Positions 56,844 through 64,000 of a stretch of 64,000 nucleotides of DNA are shown here, in pieces. The stretch is from Adiantum capillus-veneris (lineage: Eukaryota; Streptophyta; Polypodiopsida; Polypodiales; Pteridaceae), in assembly GCA_014529385.2 (NCBI GenBank), contig CM043944.1:57049268-57113267 (forward strand), read 5' to 3'. The notes beneath the pieces are model-generated. The model ran no database searches and was not told the origin of the DNA. It saw only the letters and a list, made by a program, of their open reading frames with translations. Position 1 is the first letter of the stretch; each line of letters opens with the position of its first letter. Both the position numbers and the translations under genes were made by a program.

Positions 56844-58476
56844 AATAAAGAAAGCAAAATCAGGGTCCAGCCGGTGGCCGGCCATGAGGTTTCTTTGGCT
56901 AGACGTTAAAAATTCTGCAAAGGATGGGATGGCCGACCGGCCGTTCTTCCTAGCTAACGGCATGAGCACGGCCAGAAGCCACGTGGCACGAGCTTTTCTA
57001 GCTTACTCCAGCAGACAGCACGCCAACAAAAAGGTTGGCATGCAAGCTGGAATGTTTCGGTCCACGGCGACTGCAAGGACGTCCGTACTTCGGCGACCTT
57101 CATTTCCCTGGCGACCATCTCGTTCCTTTTGCCCAATAACTGCCTGCCACCTGCACGGATATGGCCGGGACAGGATTGCTAGTTATGTTTGACACTACCT
57201 CCTTCTATTGACCTCCTTTATTACCCTTCGTTTTCGCAACGGATTGGAATTTGGAAATCTGTAATTGGAATTTGGGACGCGACCCTTTGATCGGCTTTGG
57301 AATCTCAACTCGAAATCTTGAAATCTAACCAGTTTTGGCGGTTTATAGCCCTTCAATTCTTTGGTCAATGAGAGCGAGCTAACTACCAAGAAGACCAACC
57401 TACCTACCACTATAAAGACTGATGTTTTGTCCTTCTAGACAATTCGTTTTGAAGGGTGGGAGGTTGTTCACCCCTTGATATTTGATATGAGAGGGTGAAA
57501 ACCATGTTTGACGAGGCAAAATCTACATAACTACCAACTTTTCAACTAAAAATATTAAAACTTGATCCAACCTCAAACCTTTCATGCAAAAGTTTGAGGC
57601 AACCATTTCTTTATTTGAACAGGTTTTGGATAAAACGAACCTATGATGCAAAGAACTGCATCGTACATCATAGCCTTGAAAATAAATGAACATTTTCAAC
57701 TAACGAAAAATATCTCATTGGTGAATAAGTTGCCTACATTCATTTTCAACAAGAAACTCATGGTTATTAGTGTATTCTTCAATATGTGTGGTTGTTGGTT
57801 TTCTCTTGATTTTCTAAATTTGAGATACTAACCAAATAACAAGAAGCATCTTGAGCGAGACCTAGTTGTATGTATACTTATGGAAATAACACAATCCTTT
57901 GTAGAGTAGAGGGGCTAGTAGTGAGACATTTAACTTCTTGCACACTACATATTTTCCACATCCATGGACAATTATGGGCTACAACGAACGCAAAAGATGT
58001 GTAATGATCAGGGCTTTCAAATGATGTAGGTGGCTCTAGGGCTATTACTGCACAAAGCATTTGTGAAAAGTTGGCACGATACTCAATGCAAAAGGCGCTC
58101 GTCAAGACATTAGAGACGACCAAAGACCATTACAAGGATGTGCAATCCAGATTTGGACCATGGTTCCAATGAATGGTAGGATCGCTCATCAGCTCCAGTA
58201 AGCTAACAATCCAAGCATCGATGTGCTTCTTTTGGGGATGTTTAGTGTTATTATTGGCACCCTCTCACTTATTGGCCCCTCTACCCTACAACCATACAAA
58301 AGCCAACTAGGCAATTGCTATCTATGCTTATGAGAGTAGACTCTCATGAGTATGTATACTAGCTAATCATCTGAATTTAAGATATAGATTCAAATGATGA
58401 AGTCATAGTAAAGTTAATTTAAAGGATTTATGTTTGGATGTTAGACGAAATGGGTAGTTGGTTACTTGATTGTATG
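56844..58476. other. Intergenic sequence; GC-rich patch at 56870-57190
   Basis: 56884-57192 contains a 102-codon plus-strand ORF of unrecognised composition with an overlapping ORF on the other strand; not called. The remainder is AT-rich without motifs. Confidence 0.4.
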
Positions 58477-58968
58477 TGTTATGGAATTGATATTTTACTA
58501 TTTTTTGCAGCTGACAGGTGGAAAAAGACTGGACTGAGCTAGGCCTATGCGAGTGGAAATATATATGTATATATTGTACATTTTATTATTCAAGTGCTCT
58601 TTATGAGCTTTCGCCATTTATGACCGGCCGGCCAATTTGTACTCACTTTGACCATTCAAGAAATCTATAAATCAAATACGTGCAAGAGAGAAATGGCCAC
58701 TCTTGCACGGGGGGAGATTGCACCCAGTGCTTGTGTCTTCCTCTCTTCTCTCGTCCCTTCTCTCTCACCGCGTCGACGTAGCACTCCGCTCTAGGAGGTG
58801 AGCCTGTGCATGTTCTCTTCCTCTCTCTCGCTTGCTATCTCTCTCTGTTTGCGTACATCATTGATTATGGTGCTGTGCAAGGCGTCAGGTATGCAGATTC
58901 GTTCATTTATGATTATCAATATGTAGTTTCGGGTAATTTTGCAGGGCAGCCACACATCCGTTTGTAGT
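58477..58968 (+). repeat. Probable 5' LTR of a copia element
   Basis: Begins TGTTATGGAATTG and stops near the primer site at 58971. A tatatatgtatat cluster (58560-58577) may serve as TATA. The exact right border is unclear because no second LTR is available. Confidence 0.5.
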
Positions 58969-58970
58969 AG

Positions 58971-58982
58971 TGGTATCAGAGC
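58971..58982 (+). promoter_or_regulatory. Primer binding site for initiator tRNA-Met
   Basis: TGGTATCAGAGC, exact consensus. Thirty bases on, ATGGCAATGGAAAATTACC at 59013 looks like a copia gag start but meets a stop after ten codons. Confidence 0.85.
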
Positions 58983-59012
58983 AAAGGCTACGTTCTTGGG
59001 CTTGCTACAACC

Positions 59013-59649
59013 ATGGCAATGGAAAATTACCATGATCAAAGATAAGTTCCGCTTACTTTGACCTAGATTTTTCTAGTTTAAAGTTGTATGTGCATGTTTA
59101 TTTTTAATCTCCTAAGATTGTAAATGTGTTTGGATTGTTTAGGAATTAGAGATTCTCATGGTCAAATAAAAATTTGCTTAATTATGTAATTTATCATACT
59201 ACTAGTATACTTAAGATCTTAATTATGATAAATTTGAGTGCAATAATCAATACCAGGGACTCATGCGATTGATCTTATATAGGGAGGGAACAATTTAAGT
59301 TGTCATAATTGCACTTAATAGGACCGCCCAATTTTGCATTCATTAATTTTGTTAGAATCCAAGGAGATACCTTTGTTTCAAGGGATTAAAAGTAAAGCTA
59401 AGTGTTTTAGAGCCTCGTCCCACCAAGTGGCTAGAGCAGCTCGAAGTTCTGCAAAATTGAGGAGTCGAAGTCTCGCTTGACATGTGGAGCACTTGGAGCG
59501 ACTACTCGTATGCATTGTTGCTATTGCAAAAATGATCGTAAACCTCAATTTTTGCAACGTACATTCATTACACATGTCACCTTCTACAAAAGCCAGTGTA
59601 AGTAGTGTTCATGAAAAATCATTTTCCCAAACATACAGAATTCCGTTTC
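59013..59649. other. Decayed sequence after the copia primer site
   Basis: Only the first ten gag-like codons are recognisable. Copia gag and pol are otherwise missing. Confidence 0.5.
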
Positions 59650-59820
59650 TCAAATTTGCCAAGACGAAATTGTAGAAAATTAGGTCTTTAGGTTTTTAAA
59701 CCATTTTTTTCTATTTTTGGGCAGAATTTTATCCTTTTCCCCTCACCCTCAACCGGCGTTTTTTAAATTGAAAACGGCACGATATTAAGCTGAGACACAT
59801 TTTTCCCGAACACTAGTTGT
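59650..59820. repeat. Dispersed repeat, second copy of 23596-23790
   Basis: Uninterrupted version of the repeat that the miniature LTR element split at 22976-23595, and therefore a record of the pre-insertion state. Confidence 0.7.
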
Positions 59821-59929
59821 AAGCATCCAACAAGGTCACACAGGTAGTCTAGTGAGATTCTGGAAGGGTTGCTCTTTGTGGTTGTAAGGGAAAAAAAAGG
59901 GGACCTGCCAGGTGGAAGAAGAAGAGTTT

Positions 59930-59995
59930 TAACGTCGTAGGAAACTATCCAAGAGATCTAGCCAACGAGGAGAGTTGAACTCAAGACCTGTTATT

Positions 59996-60085
<90 letters not shown>
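59930..60085. repeat. SINE-like module fragment followed by (GA)n-G-(GA)n
   Basis: aacgtcgtaggaaactatcc and gagttgaactcaagacc match the module in the CACTA leaders (26575, 30615). Then GA runs at 59998-60033 and 60050-60083 are separated by a poly-G tract. Confidence 0.75.
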
Positions 60086-60088
<3 letters not shown>

Positions 60089-60530
60089 TTTTTGAAAGAC
60101 ATCTGCGATGCTGCGCGTAAGACAACAACAACAAGAGAGACGCGAAGATTTTTTCAGCTTCATCGGAATGCAATTGCCATGCGTCAGGAGAAGAGAGCGA
60201 TTTTGTGATGGCGCTGATACACATTGCATTGGTTTTGTGATGGGGTTGGATCGGGAGGGGAGGAAGCTTCAGCTTATCGCCATCGAGGCAGGTGTGCAAA
60301 CGACGAGGGTGCGGTGCCCAAGAGTAGACGAAGATGATGTACACATGGTAGACAGGAGCTCCGCTCGCAGTGGAGACCAACTTGGAGTTCTCAGATGCAG
60401 GGGGCTATGATTGTTGTGCACCGATGATCCTTGAGAGATTTTTGTGAATGGGGACATTGCGCCAGAGACAAAAATATGCTATGCACGTCTCTGTCCTGCA
60501 GAAAAAGCAAAGCATCAAGGTTCTGTGAAG

Positions 60531-61854
<1,324 letters not shown>

Positions 61855-62509
61855 TGTACAAGAACTTGGATTTGATGATAAGCTTAATATTGATTACAAG
61901 ACTTAATACTTTATTAAGAGAGCTAGATACAAGACTTGGATTCAACATGACTTGAGTACAAGACAAGGCTTGATTGCAAGGACAAGACTTGAACATAAGA
62001 ACTAGAAGAGGGATTTCCTCATAGGAGCCTCACAACTGGTATTGGCAAGACTGAGGGGCATGTGGCCCAAGACCCCTATTTATACTAGTGCTTGAGGAGG
62101 TTACTTGAGGAGGTTAGGACTTTCTAGGTTCTTCTTGAGGAGGTTAGAATCTTCTAGAACTTTCTTGATCCTTCTAATTCTTCTAGAACTTTTTGGATCC
62201 TTCTTCAACTTTCTAGAGCTTTCCAAAAACTTCTAGATTCTTTCGGAATCTTCTCCAAGTTTCTAGAAACTCCTTGATCCTTCTAGTTCTTCTAGAACCT
62301 TCTAGATCCTTCTTCATTTTTCTAGAGCTTTCCAGAAACTTCTAGATTCTTTCGGAATCTTCTCCATGCTTCTAGAAACTTCTAGAATCTCCTTGATACT
62401 TTTAGAACTTCTAGAATCTTCTAGATTCTTCTAGAGTCTTCTAGCGATGATGTAGGCGATGACATAGGTGATGATGCAGGCAGCGACTGACTCTCAAGCA
62501 TCCATGACA
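61855..62509 (-). repeat. 3' LTR of a Ty3/gypsy chromovirus
   Basis: The minus strand begins TGTCATGGATGC at 62509, directly after a polypurine tract (AGAGGAGGGGTAA, 62510-62522). It contains a degenerate CTTCTAGAA tandem repeat (62110-62450) and a TATAAATA box at about 62081-62091. The left border near 61855 is a guess based on TG...CA. Confidence 0.7.
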
Positions 62510-64000
62510 TTACCCCTCCTCTAGCGACGAGTTCCACGAGGAGCAGTGGTGTTCCTTGAGTTGGGCTTCCATGGATGTTGTTGATGGAACTCTTGGACTT
62601 TGAGAGATGCATGCTGTAGATTGTGTGCTGATTCCCAGGTTCGTTCACTAACATCATAGCCTTTCCAATGCACCAAGTACTGTAACCTACCACGCGAAAC
62701 TCGAGAATCTAGGACTTTCTCGACCTCATATTCATCATGTCCTTGAATCTCAACTGAAGGAGGTGGTTGTAGGGCTCTTCTTGGGATCTTAGATGTCTGA
62801 CAAGGTTCTAGGACTGAGACATGAAAGACCGGATGGATTTTCATGGATGAGGGCAATCAGAGTCGATAGGTGACTGGATTGACTTGACGGATAATTTTAA
62901 ACGGGCCAAGCCTTCGATAATCAAGCTTTTGACAGGGACGAGATGAATGCAAACCACGTCAGAGGAGCCACACTTTATCCCCTTCTTTGTATTTTGGATG
63001 CTGCATGCGATGGAGATCTGCACTTTCCTTATACTTGGATTGAACTTCTTTGATATGAATTGTAAGTTCTTTGTAAATTGCAGATAATTGTTGTGTAAGA
63101 TGAATATCAGCTGGATTCTTGACTTGATAGTGTCTGTGGATATCCTGTTTAGGATGTTGACCATAATTAGCAAAGAATAAAGTGTGACGGGTGGAGGCAT
63201 AAAAACTGTTATTATAGGAGAATTCTGCTAGCGGTAGGAGCTCGACCCAATTATCCTGGTGATAATTGATAGTATAGCGAAGATACTGTTCCAAAACTTG
63301 ATTTACTCTCTCTGTTTGTCCATCACTTTGTGGGTGATTGGCTGAGTAGAGGTTGATTTGTACTCCGAGTAGCTTGAATAAGCTTTTCCAAAAGCTAGAG
63401 ATGAATTGTGGGCCTCGATCAGAAACTATGTCATTCGGTAATCCCTTATAATGATAGATATGCTGCACAAAGAGTTTGGACGTACCTTCGCTGGTGATGG
63501 TTTTAGTGTTTGGAATGAAGTGTGCCATTTTTCTAAACCGATCCACGACTACTAAAATGGAGTCAAATCCTTGTGACAAGGGTAGCTCTACAATGAAATC
63601 CATGGACATGGATGACCATGGTTTGGTTGGAATGGGCAAGGGATGGAGGATGGAGTAACCCAAGAGGACGATGATGAGGGGCCTTTGATCTATTGCAAGT
63701 GTCACAAGTGCCTACATACTCCTTGACAAGCTTCCACATTTGAGGCCACCAAAAGTCACGGAAGAGAAGCTCAATTGTCTTATTAAACCCAAAATGCCCT
63801 ACCTGATGGAAGATCATGCCGTTGTTGAAGTACCTCCAAGCGTGTTGATCCTAGTGGAATATAGAGAAGACCCTTATAGTAAATTAGTCCATCAATTTCT
63901 TGAAAGTCCTCATTAGCCTCTTGTCCTTGTAGTTGTTGTCTAATATTCTGAGAAAGTGCGTCTTTGGCAATTTGCGTCTTCACCTTAGAAAGAAAAGTAT
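62510..64000 (-). pseudogene. Ty3/gypsy chromovirus integrase-chromodomain (partial, decayed)
   Basis: Integrase inserts element cDNA; a C-terminal chromodomain can steer it to particular chromatin. Reading leftwards: an H2C2-type zinc finger (HFGFNKT, CDTCNRSKAPHH) at about 63815-63680, then the core domain with D,D35E residues (MDFIVELP, DRGPQFIS, HPQSDGQTER) in 63705-62959. A C-terminal part (KIHPVFHVSVLEPC) leads to a chromodomain (YEVEKVLDSR, YLVHWKGYDVSERTWE) ending near 62560. Damage: frameshifts near 63810 and 63660, and in-frame TGA at about 62957 and 62865. RT and RNase H lie beyond the right edge. The chromodomain places it among chromoviruses. Confidence 0.9.

Noticed and set aside
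56884-57192. 102-codon plus-strand ORF in a GC-rich patch
   Set aside because: Overlaps an ORF on the other strand, has no motif, promoter or splice context; could be chance in GC-rich sequence.

Overview
The window looks like plant nuclear DNA, most likely from a large-genome fern. The main reason is the one clearly intact host gene: a 706-codon, intron-free class II squalene-hopene cyclase (minus strand, 17755-19875) with the bacterial-type D-V-D-D-T-A catalytic motif rather than the D-C-T-A-E of plant oxidosqualene cyclases. Plant genes of this type are known from ferns and a few bryophytes. The mobile elements are also plant-type: CACTA elements with TNP2/TNP1 genes, Ty3/gypsy elements primed by tRNA-Asp or carrying a chromodomain, Ty1/copia elements primed by initiator tRNA-Met, and a small non-autonomous LTR family. 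(GA)n/(CT)n tracts are very frequent. I cannot name the species.

Layout. 1-6241: 5' part of a minus-strand Ty3/gypsy element (gag-protease running off the left edge, tRNA-Asp primer site, complete 5' LTR). 6242-9992: exons of unrecognised, probably element-derived genes on both strands. 9911-10242: a MITE with 30-bp perfect inverted ends. 10509-12119: a decayed Ty1/copia RT/RNase H with polypurine tract and 3' LTR. 13.7-17.7 kb: a SINE-like unit, a partial tandem duplicate of the cyclase 3' end, and a 1.55-kb miniature LTR element inside the second duplicate. 17.7-20.2 kb: the cyclase gene, with a TATA box and a probable 5'-UTR intron. 20.2-25.7 kb: repeats, a second miniature LTR copy, and a decayed coiled-coil ORF1-like gene.

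25.77-40.57 kb is the most informative region: two closely related CACTA transposons, one inserted in the other. The outer one (25773-40565, TSD TTA) carries the inner one (29933-37502, TSD TGC) in its TNP2 exon 3, and had itself landed in one arm of an older inverted-repeat element. Both copies carry the same fragment of a host heavy-metal-associated (HMA/HIPP-like) gene. Comparing them shows a 278-bp inversion, a 920-bp deletion, a flipped hairpin loop, a 1-bp frameshift and three C-to-T stop codons.

40.6-64 kb: foldback elements (one with a perfect 66-bp palindrome), microsatellites, LTRs with primer sites and polypurine tracts but little coding sequence, long AT-rich stretches, and at the right edge the integrase-chromodomain end of a minus-strand Ty3/gypsy chromovirus with its 3' LTR.

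No bacterial operons, CRISPR arrays, rRNA or convincing tRNA genes were seen. The biology is one horizontally acquired triterpene-cyclase gene surrounded by layered, mostly dead mobile elements.
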